The notes beneath the pieces are model-generated. The model was not told the DNA's origin. It made no database searches and saw only the letters and a list, made by a program, of their open reading frames with translations. Made by a program: the position numbers and the translations under genes. From UBA7803 sp041395905 (GTDB lineage: Bacteria; Pseudomonadota; Gammaproteobacteria; Pseudomonadales; Azotimanducaceae), in NCBI GenBank assembly GCA_041395905.1, contig JAWKZP010000018.1, forward strand, positions 1 to 64,000: a DNA stretch of 64,000 nucleotides. Reading direction: 5' to 3'. This document shows, in pieces, positions 25,869-33,171 of this stretch; position 1 is the first letter of the stretch; each line of letters starts with the position of its first letter.

Positions 25869-26489
25869 ATGGGGGCAGGTAAGATCATTTTCCTGAACGG
25901 CTCCTCCAGTGCCGGCAAGACCACGCTGGCCATCATGCTGCAGCAGCTGCTCGACGAGCCGTATCAGCACATCGCGCTGGACCAGTTCCGCGATGGCATG
26001 CCGGGGCGCTTCCGGGGCCTCAACTCGCCAGCCGGCAGCCCCGGCGATCTGGGGCTCAACGTGGTGCCGACCCAACGCGAAGGCGAGCTGGTCACCGAGG
26101 TGCGCTTCGGTGCCCACGGCGAGCAGGTGCTGCGCGGCATGCGCCGGGCCATCGCCGCGTTCGCGCGCGAGGGCAACAACATCATCATCGACGATCTGCT
26201 GTTCAAGCCCGACTACCTGTACGACTACGCCGAGGCGCTGGACGGCCTGGACGCCTGGCTGATCGGCGTGCGCTGCAGCCTGGAGGTGGTCAATCAGCGC
26301 GAGCGCAAGCGCAGCGGCCGCTTCCCCGGCACTGCCACATCGCATTTCCACGAGGTGCACGCCCACGGCGCCGAATACGACCTGGAGGTGGACACCAGCG
26401 CCAGCACGCCCCGCGATTGCGCGGAACGCATCATTCGACGCCTGGCATCGCCGCCGGAGATATTGCGGCGTCTGCTGGCCACCGCCTGA
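25869..26489 (+). CDS. Chloramphenicol phosphotransferase-like P-loop kinase
   Basis: 206 residues from ATG 25869. Walker A GSSSAGKTTLA at about residue 11, then LDQFRDGMPGRFRGL, and NNIIIDDLLF as the Walker B-like strand; DAWLIGVRCSLEVVNQRERKR is the lid region typical of the CPT family. Members phosphorylate small molecules; chloramphenicol resistance is only one known case. Resistance should not be assumed for this homologue. Confidence 0.85.
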   Translation: MGAGKIIFLNGSSSAGKTTLAIMLQQLLDEPYQHIALDQFRDGMPGRFRGLNSPAGSPGDLGLNVVPTQREGELVTEVRFGAHGEQVLRGMRRAIAAFAREGNNIIIDDLLFKPDYLYDYAEALDGLDAWLIGVRCSLEVVNQRERKRSGRFPGTATSHFHEVHAHGAEYDLEVDTSASTPRDCAERIIRRLASPPEILRRLLATA

Positions 26490-26582
26490 ACGGGTCGCAC
26501 TCGCACAAGCTGAACGGAGCCGAAGGACGGCCGCGGTAGTGGCCCGGTTCGTGACGCTCGCGCGTTGCGGGCGCGCAAAGAA

Positions 26583-26606
26583 AAACCGCGCCCGGAGGCG
26601 CGGTTT
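26583..26606 (-). terminator. Rho-independent terminator of the second PEP-CTERM gene
   Basis: Perfect 10-bp inverted repeat AAACCGCGCC / GGCGCGGTTT with a CGGA loop. On the minus strand the stem is followed by TTTTTCTTT. It lies 22 bp beyond the PEP-CTERM stop and could also stop transcripts from the convergent kinase gene. Confidence 0.9.
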
Positions 26607-26628
26607 GAGTCTCCCCAGACTCTAGAGC

Positions 26629-27354
26629 TCAGGCGATCTGACGCGCCGCTGCCCGCGTGCGGCGCAGACGCAGCGCACCGAGACCGAGCAACCCGGCGCC
26701 CAGCAGGGCCAGCGAGCCGGGCTCAGGTACCGAGGTGCACTGCTCCCCGGCCAGCGCGTAGCTGAACGTACCAATTCCCCAGATGTTGTTGGGATCGATA
26801 TCGATGCGCGAGATCGTGTTGCAGCTTCCGGCGGCGCTACTCGACATGTACACGCCGAACGAGCGCGTGGCACCGGAAGAAACCGGGTAGCTGTTCAGCC
26901 AGCCCGTCTTGGCACTCTGGCCGCCACTGGCGTAGGCGTCGATGTTCACTACGCCCCGGAAGCTCGCGCCCACTTCAAACGTGAACGCCACCACCGCCAG
27001 GTCTTGAAAGTCGATTGAAATCGTGTGCGACGCCGTGGTGAAGATGGGCAGGTCGGCACTGCTCGGCGTGCTCCACCAGCTTGGTGTCGTGCTCGCGAGC
27101 TGCAGCGTGGAGGGCGCTTCGGCATCGCTCAGCACGATCTGGCCGCCATCGACGTTGCTCGAGATGACGCCGGAGGTCGGGCTCCAGGTGCCGGTCACCG
27201 GCGCAACGGAATGCGGGCCGGACAGGCCGCTGCCGGTGGCAATGTTGATGCTGCCGTCTGCGGAGCTCTTGAGCAGCGTGGCATTGGCAGACACTGCCGC
27301 AAACGCCAGCAGGGTGGCGGAGGCGGCGACGCTAAGGGTTCTGAATAACTGCAC
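26629..27354 (-). CDS. PEP-CTERM sorting-domain protein
   Basis: 241 residues from GTG 27354, with GGAAG 7 bases upstream. Signal peptide SVAASATLLAFAAVSANA; a central Ser/Thr/Gly-rich beta region with two Cys near 180 and 207; the C-terminal sorting tag VPEPGSLALLGAGLLGLGAL followed by RLRRTR. After cleavage by an exosortase the body would be anchored or released with the exopolysaccharide. No catalytic motif is seen. It is intact, unlike the PEP-CTERM gene at 11.6 kb, and shares its promoter architecture. Confidence 0.92.
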   Translation of the reverse strand: MQLFRTLSVAASATLLAFAAVSANATLLKSSADGSINIATGSGLSGPHSVAPVTGTWSPTSGVISSNVDGGQIVLSDAEAPSTLQLASTTPSWWSTPSSADLPIFTTASHTISIDFQDLAVVAFTFEVGASFRGVVNIDAYASGGQSAKTGWLNSYPVSSGATRSFGVYMSSSAAGSCNTISRIDIDPNNIWGIGTFSYALAGEQCTSVPEPGSLALLGAGLLGLGALRLRRTRAAARQIA

Positions 27355-27392
27355 GGTGTTACTTCCATCGAATGATCAGACCCCTATTACGA

Positions 27393-27408
27393 TACAAGCA
27401 TCGTGCCA
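27393..27408 (-). promoter_or_regulatory. Sigma-54 (-24/-12) promoter of the second PEP-CTERM gene
   Basis: On the minus strand TGGCACG, ATGC, TTGTA: 15 of 16 positions match the RpoN consensus TGGCACG-N4-TTGCW. The only deviation is GT for GC at -12; the N10 spacing is correct. The predicted start is near 27383, giving a leader of about 29 bases. Confidence 0.8.
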
Positions 27409-27425
27409 AAAATCTTTTTGTTAAA

Positions 27426-27438
27426 TATCAATAAGATA
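27426..27438 (-). promoter_or_regulatory. IHF-like site of the second PEP-CTERM promoter
   Basis: TATCAA TAAG ATA matches WATCAANNNNTTR with one mismatch. It stands at exactly the same offset from the sigma-54 promoter as the site at 12356-12368. Confidence 0.45.
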
Positions 27439-27457
27439 GAATGCAAGTGTAGTGTAA

Positions 27458-27476
27458 CTGTCAGAATTTCCGACGC
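27458..27476. promoter_or_regulatory. Upstream activator site 1 (CTGTC-N9-GACGC)
   Basis: Imperfect palindrome, inner sequence AGAATTTCC, centred 60 bp from the -24 GG. It is the positional equivalent of 12388-12406 upstream of the first PEP-CTERM gene. Confidence 0.55.
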
Positions 27477-27498
27477 ACTCAGAGAGCAGGCGCCATGG

Positions 27499-27518
27499 CT
27501 GTACAGAGATCTTTACAG
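27499..27518. promoter_or_regulatory. Upstream activator site 2 (CTGTA-N10-TACAG)
   Basis: Perfect 5-bp arms with a 10-base spacer, centred about 102 bp from the -24 GG and about 42 bp beyond site 1, as at the first PEP-CTERM gene. It ends 18 bp before the stop of the neighbouring isomerase gene. Confidence 0.55.
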
Positions 27519-27535
27519 CAGCCGTCCCGCCCTCC

Positions 27536-28138
27536 TCAGCCGGCATCGAGGCGTGCTGCCAGCAGCTCGATGCGGTCATTGCCGAAGTACATGTCGTCAC
27601 CGTCGAGAAACATCGTCGGCGACCCGAATCCGCCCCGCTTGATCAACTCGTCGGTGGTGGCGCGCAGAAGGTCCTTGCAGCTCTGCTCGGAAATCATGGC
27701 CATGAAGTCGCCGCCATCGAGCCCCGCGGCCTCGGCGATCGCCCGCACCTCATGGTCCTGGGAGATGTCCGCCAGCTCGCCCCAGTAGCGCTGAAACGCC
27801 CTGCGCGCATAGGGCACCAGCACGCCGGCCTCGATGGCGACGAATGCGCCGCGCATCACTTTGACGCTGTTCACCGGAAAGACCGGCGGCGCGCCGATGC
27901 TCACGCCGACGTAGCGCGCCCAGTCCTGCAGGTCCTTCTGGTAGTAGCGTGCCTTGGCCGGCACCGGCTTCGCGCGGTTCTCGTACACGCTGGGATTGAT
28001 GCTGTTGAAGATGCCGCCCACCAGAATCGGCTTCCACACGACGGTGACGTCGTCTTGGGCCGCAAGGGGCTGAATGCGCTCGAATGCGAGGTAGGTCCAG
28101 GGGCTCGAACAGTCGAAATAGAAGTCTACGGTATGCAT
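27536..28138 (-). CDS. 2-hydroxychromene-2-carboxylate isomerase / DsbA-family protein
   Basis: 200 residues, thioredoxin-fold kappa-class GST relative. The N-terminus VDFYFDCSSPWTYLAFERI holds the Ser that binds glutathione in HCCA isomerases, without a CxxC. FGSPTMFLDGDDMYFGNDRIE is the conserved C-terminal block. These enzymes act in naphthalene-type aromatic degradation and related isomerisations. It is divergent from a flavin monooxygenase, which supports a role in aromatic or xenobiotic breakdown. Confidence 0.9.
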   Translation of the reverse strand: MHTVDFYFDCSSPWTYLAFERIQPLAAQDDVTVVWKPILVGGIFNSINPSVYENRAKPVPAKARYYQKDLQDWARYVGVSIGAPPVFPVNSVKVMRGAFVAIEAGVLVPYARRAFQRYWGELADISQDHEVRAIAEAAGLDGGDFMAMISEQSCKDLLRATTDELIKRGGFGSPTMFLDGDDMYFGNDRIELLAARLDAG

Positions 28139-28218
28139 GGGCGTTCTCCGGTGCGCCGCGCAAGCATAGCGTCTGAACCCCGGGACTGCAGCGCGTGTGC
28201 GATGTACGAACGGGCAAT

Positions 28219-28235
28219 CTGTACCCGGGGTGCAC
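28219..28235. promoter_or_regulatory. Operator-like palindrome, distal copy (CTGTAC-N5-GTGCAC)
   Basis: Imperfect copy of the perfect palindrome at 28255-28271, centred 36 bp away, in the divergent gap between the isomerase and the flavin monooxygenase. Probably a second binding site of the same regulator. Confidence 0.5.
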
Positions 28236-28254
28236 GACCGTAGCGCGACTGCAG

Positions 28255-28271
28255 CTGTACTTTGGGTACAG
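28255..28271. promoter_or_regulatory. Operator-like palindrome (CTGTAC-N5-GTACAG) beside a TTGACA -35
   Basis: Perfect 6-bp inverted repeat with a 5-base spacer. A consensus -35 hexamer TTGACA starts at 28273, two bases after the palindrome, pointing toward the flavin monooxygenase. A weak -10 would lie near 28296. The placement suggests a dimeric repressor or activator controlling one or both divergent genes; no regulator gene is adjacent. Confidence 0.6.
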
Positions 28272-28328
28272 GTTGACAGCGCCAGGCAAAGACCGTCTCA
28301 TCAGACGCTGTTCAGGAGGGGAACACGC

Positions 28329-29564
28329 ATGAAATTCACCTGGTTCAATCTGATGCCCTGGCCGTATCTGCCCGATGATTTCCGGGAGGAATACCGTTCG
28401 GTCTGGGTCGACATTCCCAACAGCCTGTACGACCCGGTGAAGGGTCACGAGCTGTACAACGTCTATCTCGACGAGCTCGAGTACGCCGAGTCGCTGGGCT
28501 ATGACGGCATCGGCGTCAACGAGCACCACGCCAACGCCTACGGTCTGATGCCGTCACCGAACATCATGGCCGCGAGCCTGGCGCGACGCACCTCGAAGTC
28601 CGCCCTGGTGGTGCTGGGCAACTCCATCGCCCTGTACAACCCACCGATCCGCGTGGCCGAGGAGTTCGCCATGCTGGACGTCATTTCCGGCGGCCGGCTG
28701 CTGGCCGGGTTCCCGGTGGGTACGTCCATGGACACCAACTACTGCTACGGCCAGATACCGGCGCTGACGCGCGAGAAGTACAAGGAAGCTCATGACCTGA
28801 TCATGAAGTGCTGGGAGGAGGACGAGCCGTTCGCCTGGAACGGCCGCTACACTCAGCTGCGCTATGCCAACTGCTGGCCGAAGCCCATCCAGAAGAACCC
28901 GCCGATCTTCATTCCCGGCGGCGGCTCGCTCGAGACCTACGACTTCTGCCTGGATTACGACTACGTCTACTGCTACCTGAGCTTTTCCGGCTACAAGCGC
29001 GCGAAGCAGCTGATGGACGGTTACTGGCAGCGGGTCGAGGAGCGCGGCAAGGATCTCTCGCCCTATCGGGCCGGCTTCGCCCAGACCATCGTGGTGGCGG
29101 AATCCGATGCCGAGGCCGAGCGCGACTACCGCGAGCACATCGACTACTTCTACAACCGCTGCCTGCACGTCTACCCGGGCTTCGCCGACGCGCCCGGCTA
29201 CCGCACCATCAAGACGCTGAAAGCCAACGTCACCACGCAGATGACCCGCCAGGCGCTGGGCGACGTGTCGAAGATGAGCTGGGATCAGCTGGTCAACGAC
29301 GGCTATGTGATCGCCGGCAGCCCCGACACCGTGACCGAACGCATGAAAGACCTCATCCACTCGCTGCGGGTCGGCAACATCTTCTGCCTGATCCACGTGG
29401 GCGACATGCCCAAAGAGAAGTGCGAGCGCTCGACCAAGCTGTTCGCGGAAGAGGTGATGCCGCGGCTGCGCAACGAGTGGCCGGAGTTCGCAGACGATGA
29501 CCGCTTCTGGATTCATCCCATCACCCAGGCGCCGCGCGCCGGTGCAGCCGCGGTGGGGGCGTGA
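28329..29564 (+). CDS. LLM-class flavin-dependent oxidoreductase (luciferase-like monooxygenase)
   Basis: 411 residues from ATG 28329, with AGGAGGGG 8 bases upstream. Luciferase-fold markers: WFNLMPWPYLPDDF at the N-terminus, LGYDGIGVNEHHANAYG, LVVLGNSIALYNPPIRVAEE, LDVISGGRLLAGFPVGTS and VIAGSPDTVTERM near the C-terminus. It uses reduced flavin from a separate reductase, not encoded next to it. It overlaps the downstream hydrolase by 4 bp (GTGA), so the pair probably acts in sequence on one substrate. Confidence 0.92.
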   Translation: MKFTWFNLMPWPYLPDDFREEYRSVWVDIPNSLYDPVKGHELYNVYLDELEYAESLGYDGIGVNEHHANAYGLMPSPNIMAASLARRTSKSALVVLGNSIALYNPPIRVAEEFAMLDVISGGRLLAGFPVGTSMDTNYCYGQIPALTREKYKEAHDLIMKCWEEDEPFAWNGRYTQLRYANCWPKPIQKNPPIFIPGGGSLETYDFCLDYDYVYCYLSFSGYKRAKQLMDGYWQRVEERGKDLSPYRAGFAQTIVVAESDAEAERDYREHIDYFYNRCLHVYPGFADAPGYRTIKTLKANVTTQMTRQALGDVSKMSWDQLVNDGYVIAGSPDTVTERMKDLIHSLRVGNIFCLIHVGDMPKEKCERSTKLFAEEVMPRLRNEWPEFADDDRFWIHPITQAPRAGAAAVGA

Positions 29565-30364
29565 CGATGGAGAGCAGACTGATCGACGTCGCCGGCCCCA
29601 ACGGCATCACCTCACGCGTGCGCGTCTACCAGGGCGGTAAGGGCCCGGACCTGCTGTTTCAGCACGGCGCCGGCGGGCTGATGCCCGATGATCCCTTCCT
29701 CGAGCGGTTGAGCCAGCACTACCGCGTCACCGCCCCGCTGCTGCCCGGCTACGAAGACTCCGAGGGCGGCGATCACCTGCGCACCATGCTGGATTTCACG
29801 CTGCATGCGGCAGACGTGCGCAAAGCGCTCGGGCTCGAGCGGGCGCTGATCGTCGGTCACTCCATGGGCGGCATGATCGCGGCGGAGATGGCCGCCATCG
29901 CCCCGGACAGCATCGACCGCCTGGTGTTGATCTGCCCCGCGGGCCTGTGGATGGACGAGAAGCCGGTAACCGATCTCTTTGCGGCGCTGCCGTTCGAGCT
30001 GCCCGGGCTGCTGTTTCACGATCCGGAGAAGCACGGCGACCTGCTCTCCGCCGGCGGCGACCTCAACGATCCCGAATTCCTCACGGATTTTCTGGTAGGC
30101 AACGCACGCCGTCTCGGCACGGCGGGCAAGCTGCTGTTTCCGATCCCGGACCGGGGTCTCGGCGACCGCCTGTACCGCATTTCCGCGCGCACGCGGATTC
30201 TCTGGGGCACGAGCGATCGGCTGATCGACCCGGCCTATGGCAAACGATTCGCCGAAGCCATTCCCAACGCAGAGCTGATCACCATCGGCGAAGCCGGGCA
30301 CATGCTCCCCTACGAGCAGACCGACCAGGTGCTCAGCGCCATTCAGGCGCTGCACAACGAGTAG
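29561..30364 (+). CDS. Alpha/beta-fold hydrolase (meta-cleavage-hydrolase-like)
   Basis: 267 residues; GTG 29561 overlaps the upstream stop, and ATG 29567 is an alternative. LLFQHGAGGLMPDDPF (oxyanion hole), nucleophile elbow GHSMGGMIAAEM near residue 104, LWGTSDRLIDP (Asp) and GEAGHMLPYEQ (His) give a complete triad. Similarity in layout to C-C bond hydrolases of the MhpC type is by inspection only. Confidence 0.9.
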   Translation: MTMESRLIDVAGPNGITSRVRVYQGGKGPDLLFQHGAGGLMPDDPFLERLSQHYRVTAPLLPGYEDSEGGDHLRTMLDFTLHAADVRKALGLERALIVGHSMGGMIAAEMAAIAPDSIDRLVLICPAGLWMDEKPVTDLFAALPFELPGLLFHDPEKHGDLLSAGGDLNDPEFLTDFLVGNARRLGTAGKLLFPIPDRGLGDRLYRISARTRILWGTSDRLIDPAYGKRFAEAIPNAELITIGEAGHMLPYEQTDQVLSAIQALHNE

Positions 30365-30370
30365 CGGCCG

Positions 30371-31129
30371 ATGACCGACAGCGATCGCGTCGAGGCGCTC
30401 AAGGCACTCATCGACGCGGCCGAGCGGGTGGTGTTCTTCACCGGTGCCGGGCTCTCCACCGAGTCCGGCATTCCCGACTTCCGCAGCCCCGGCACCGGGC
30501 TGTGGACCAAGATGAAGCCGATCCAGTTTCAGGACTTCATCGCCAGCGACGCGGTCCGCCAGGAGTCCTGGCGGCGGCGTTTCACCGGCGAGCGCACCAT
30601 GGAGACGGCCAGACCCAACACGGGCCACTATGCCGTCGCGCATCTGATCGACACCGGCAAAGCCATCGCCGTAATCACCCAGAACGTCGACAACCTGCAC
30701 CAGAACTCGGGCGTGCCGGACGACAAGGTGATCGAACTGCACGGCAACGCCAGCTACGCCACCTGCCTCTCGTGCCACACGCGCTACGAAATGGCCGACC
30801 TGGAATCCCAGTTCCGCCGCAACGAGCGCGTCGACCCCTGCTCCCGCTGCGGCGGCATCATCAAGAGCGCAACGATCTCCTTCGGCCAGTCGATGCCCGA
30901 GCGGGAGATGGCGCGTGCCCAGGCCGCGGTGGAAGCCGCAGACCTGTGCATCGTGCTGGGTTCCTCGCTGGTGGTTTATCCGGCCGCCGGCTTCCCCGAG
31001 TACGCCAAGCGCCTCGGCGCGGGGCTCGCAATCGTCAACCGCGAGGAGACGCCGCTCGATCCGATTGCGGATCTCGTACTGCACTCGGAGTTGGGGCCGA
31101 CGCTGGGGTATGTGGCTGGGATTAACTGA
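30371..31129 (+). CDS. cobB: Sir2-family NAD-dependent protein deacylase
   Basis: 252 residues. Complete sirtuin: NAD-binding FFTGAGLSTESGIPDFRS, ITQNVDNLHQNSG, catalytic His in IELHGNASYATC, zinc ligands in CLSC and CSRC, GSSLVVYPAAGFP and IVNREETPLDP. It removes acyl groups from lysines using NAD. It is 6 bp after the hydrolase gene and so in the same transcript; regulation of acyl-CoA enzymes by deacylation is a plausible but untested link. Confidence 0.93.
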   Translation: MTDSDRVEALKALIDAAERVVFFTGAGLSTESGIPDFRSPGTGLWTKMKPIQFQDFIASDAVRQESWRRRFTGERTMETARPNTGHYAVAHLIDTGKAIAVITQNVDNLHQNSGVPDDKVIELHGNASYATCLSCHTRYEMADLESQFRRNERVDPCSRCGGIIKSATISFGQSMPEREMARAQAAVEAADLCIVLGSSLVVYPAAGFPEYAKRLGAGLAIVNREETPLDPIADLVLHSELGPTLGYVAGIN

Positions 31130-31142
31130 TTGTTGCCGGCAC

Positions 31143-31286
31143 GCAGGCCGGGCGGGGGAGTCGGGGTCTCGCTCAGGCGCTCCGCGCTGCCCTCGGTCAC
31201 CGGAGTTGCCTCCGGTCCTTCGGACCTAAGTCAATCCGGTTCCCTCGGCTTCGCTGAAAGGCCCCCGACTCCCCCACCCGGCCTGC
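31143..31286. repeat. Hairpin repeat, copy A
   Basis: A 144-bp unit. The ends form a long inverted repeat (31143-31166 with 31263-31286, one mispairing), enclosing a core that includes CTCGCTCAGGCGCTCCGCGC. The core recurs in reverse orientation in copy B (26 identical bases, 31169-31194 against 31567-31592, plus further similarity). The arms of the two copies differ in sequence, yet each pair stays complementary. Confidence 0.75.
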
Positions 31287-31476
31287 ACGCCTGGATCGTT
31301 CCGTAAATTCAGGCTGTGATCACGTCGACGTCCCGAGGCGTCCATGATGATCCAGGCGTCTCGAGCACCTCGATGAGTCAACGCCCCAGATACCGAGACG
31401 CGACCGGCCGACGCTGGCGCCGCAACGATCAAACAGGGTCTGCACCGCCGGGGCACACTGAACACACCCGGGCCGC
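31287..31476. other. Spacer between hairpin repeats; no gene recognised
   Basis: 190 bp without a credible coding frame. It contains a perfect 11-bp inverted repeat ACGCCTGGATC (31287-31297) / GATCCAGGCGT (31349-31359). Nothing else is recognised. Confidence 0.5.
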
Positions 31477-31616
31477 GCGTCGGTAGGGGATAGCGGGGGC
31501 CTCTTAGCGAAGCCGAGCGAGCCGGATTGACGGCCCTCAGCATGAGGGACGGCAACTCCGGTGAGGGAGGGCAGCGCGGAGCGCCTGAGCGAGCCCCCGC
31601 TATCCCCTACCGACGC
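31477..31616. repeat. Hairpin repeat, copy B (inverted relative to copy A)
   Basis: A 140-bp unit with perfect 24-bp complementary ends (31477-31500 with 31593-31616, 92 bases between). Its core matches copy A in reverse complement. Short ORFs here translate to peptides such as REGSAERLSEP and look spurious. Confidence 0.8.
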
Positions 31617-31682
31617 GAGGCCCGGCGTTCCAGGCATCTCCCAGACGCAAATGCCAAAGGTTGACCCAATCGCGGGCCACCC

Positions 31683-33038
31683 TCACCGAGTCACGGTCAA
31701 AAGCCGATCCGCAAACCGCTCGATATCCTGCAGATGCCTGCAGGTATCCACCCGCAGACAGAACGGCGCGTAACTGCGCATGAGAGAATCGCCCTCCCCC
31801 CACGCTTCTCGGTCCTCGGGATTGAGCCAGAACACCTGCTTGACCCGTTGCGACAGCGAACGCATGACGTCGACACGGGCGTCGAAGTAGTTGCCGCGGC
31901 CATCGCCCAGGAAAATCAGCGTGCTGCGATTGTCGAGTTCCTGGTGCACCAGATCGCGCAGATCCACCAGCGCGCGGCCGTAGTCCGTGGTGCCCTTGCC
32001 CCAGACGAACATGGCTTCTTCCACGGCACGCTCCATACCCTGCTCGGCGAACAGGCGGGAGATCTCGCCGAGCCGGTTGGAGAAAGCGAAGGTTCGCAGA
32101 TTAGGCAGGACGTCCGAGAGGTTGTACAGGAACAGCAGCAGAAAACGCGCGATGCGGGATACGGAGTTGCTGAGGTCGCAGATGACGTAGACGGTCGAGG
32201 GCTCCTGACGCTTCTGCCGCCAGTGCAGCTGGAACAGCGCACCGTCGTAGGCGATGTTCTCGCGCAGGGTACGCTTCAGATCGAGCACGCCGCGCTGGGA
32301 GCGCTTGCGCCGGCGCCGGTGCTGGCTGGCGAGGCGCTCGGCGAGCTTGCGCACCACACGATCGACCTCGTGGTAGTAGCCCGGCGGCAGCTGGTCGAGG
32401 TTGCTGCGCAGGGCGGCATCGAGAATGGCGCGCTTGCCGGACGCATCGACGCGCAGTGCGTACTGCTGGTCGACGTAGCTGCGCACCTGCTCCTGCACGT
32501 ACTGACGCAGGTAACGCAGCAGGCTCGCGAGCTCGGCGTCGTCACGGATCTCGCTGCGTTCCAGCAGCGCGTCGAGCTCCGGAAGCTCCAGGCCCTGGAT
32601 CAGCGCAGCAACGATTCGACTCTTGTCGCGCAGCGAGCTCATGGCGCCGATGTCCACGCGCTGTGCCTGTTGCTCCACGAGCCAGGCGAGCTGGCTGCGA
32701 TCGCTGTGCAGAATCGCCGAAACCACCTCCTGCAGGCGCGCGCTCGCGGCCTCCGCGAGCACCTGCAGCACCTGCTCGCGATCGACGTGACGGATGAGCG
32801 TGCGCTTCGGCGGCTGTTGAAATGCCAGCTGATGAAAGAAGCGCTCGAAGCACTCGGCGAAGCGGGCTTTTTCCTCGCGCGTCTTGGCCAGCGTCAGGGC
32901 CAGCGCGTCGCGCAACAGCGACGGATCCTCGACACCCACCTGACGCACCACCGCGAGACCGTCCAGGGTTTCCGCCGGGGACACGGGCACATCGGCGCTG
33001 CGCAACGCGTGCACGAAGCGTGCGAGGGTGATTTCCAT
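31683..33038 (-). CDS. VWA-domain protein, CoxE-like
   Basis: 451 residues. The N-terminal two thirds is helical and Arg-rich (FVHALRSADVPVSPAETLDGL is typical of CoxE-like proteins). A von Willebrand A domain starts near residue 280 with the MIDAS motif DLSNS at about 288 (DxSxS), and has FVWGKGTTDYGRAL and LIFLGDGRGNYFD later. Relatives work with MoxR-type AAA ATPases to insert metals or activate enzymes, e.g. CoxD/CoxE for CO dehydrogenase. No MoxR gene is adjacent here, so the target is unknown. Confidence 0.88.
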   Translation of the reverse strand: MEITLARFVHALRSADVPVSPAETLDGLAVVRQVGVEDPSLLRDALALTLAKTREEKARFAECFERFFHQLAFQQPPKRTLIRHVDREQVLQVLAEAASARLQEVVSAILHSDRSQLAWLVEQQAQRVDIGAMSSLRDKSRIVAALIQGLELPELDALLERSEIRDDAELASLLRYLRQYVQEQVRSYVDQQYALRVDASGKRAILDAALRSNLDQLPPGYYHEVDRVVRKLAERLASQHRRRRKRSQRGVLDLKRTLRENIAYDGALFQLHWRQKRQEPSTVYVICDLSNSVSRIARFLLLFLYNLSDVLPNLRTFAFSNRLGEISRLFAEQGMERAVEEAMFVWGKGTTDYGRALVDLRDLVHQELDNRSTLIFLGDGRGNYFDARVDVMRSLSQRVKQVFWLNPEDREAWGEGDSLMRSYAPFCLRVDTCRHLQDIERFADRLLTVTR

Positions 33039-33171
33039 GCAGACATTCTATGCCCTGGGGCAGCGAGGAATCGACGCCGGCATACGCGACCGGCAATGGC
33101 CATGAATGTACCGCGCGGGCAGCCCTCTGCAGGCCTTGCCCGGCCGCGCCGCGTCGGGATAGTGTGGCGCG

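Noticed and set aside
25869..26489. Antibiotic-resistance call for the CPT-like kinase
   Set aside because: Only the P-loop and general family layout are visible; most relatives are not resistance genes.
31226..31773. Several short ORFs in the 31.1-31.7 kb gap
   Set aside because: They arise from the two hairpin repeats; peptides mirror the inverted repeat and have no ribosome sites.
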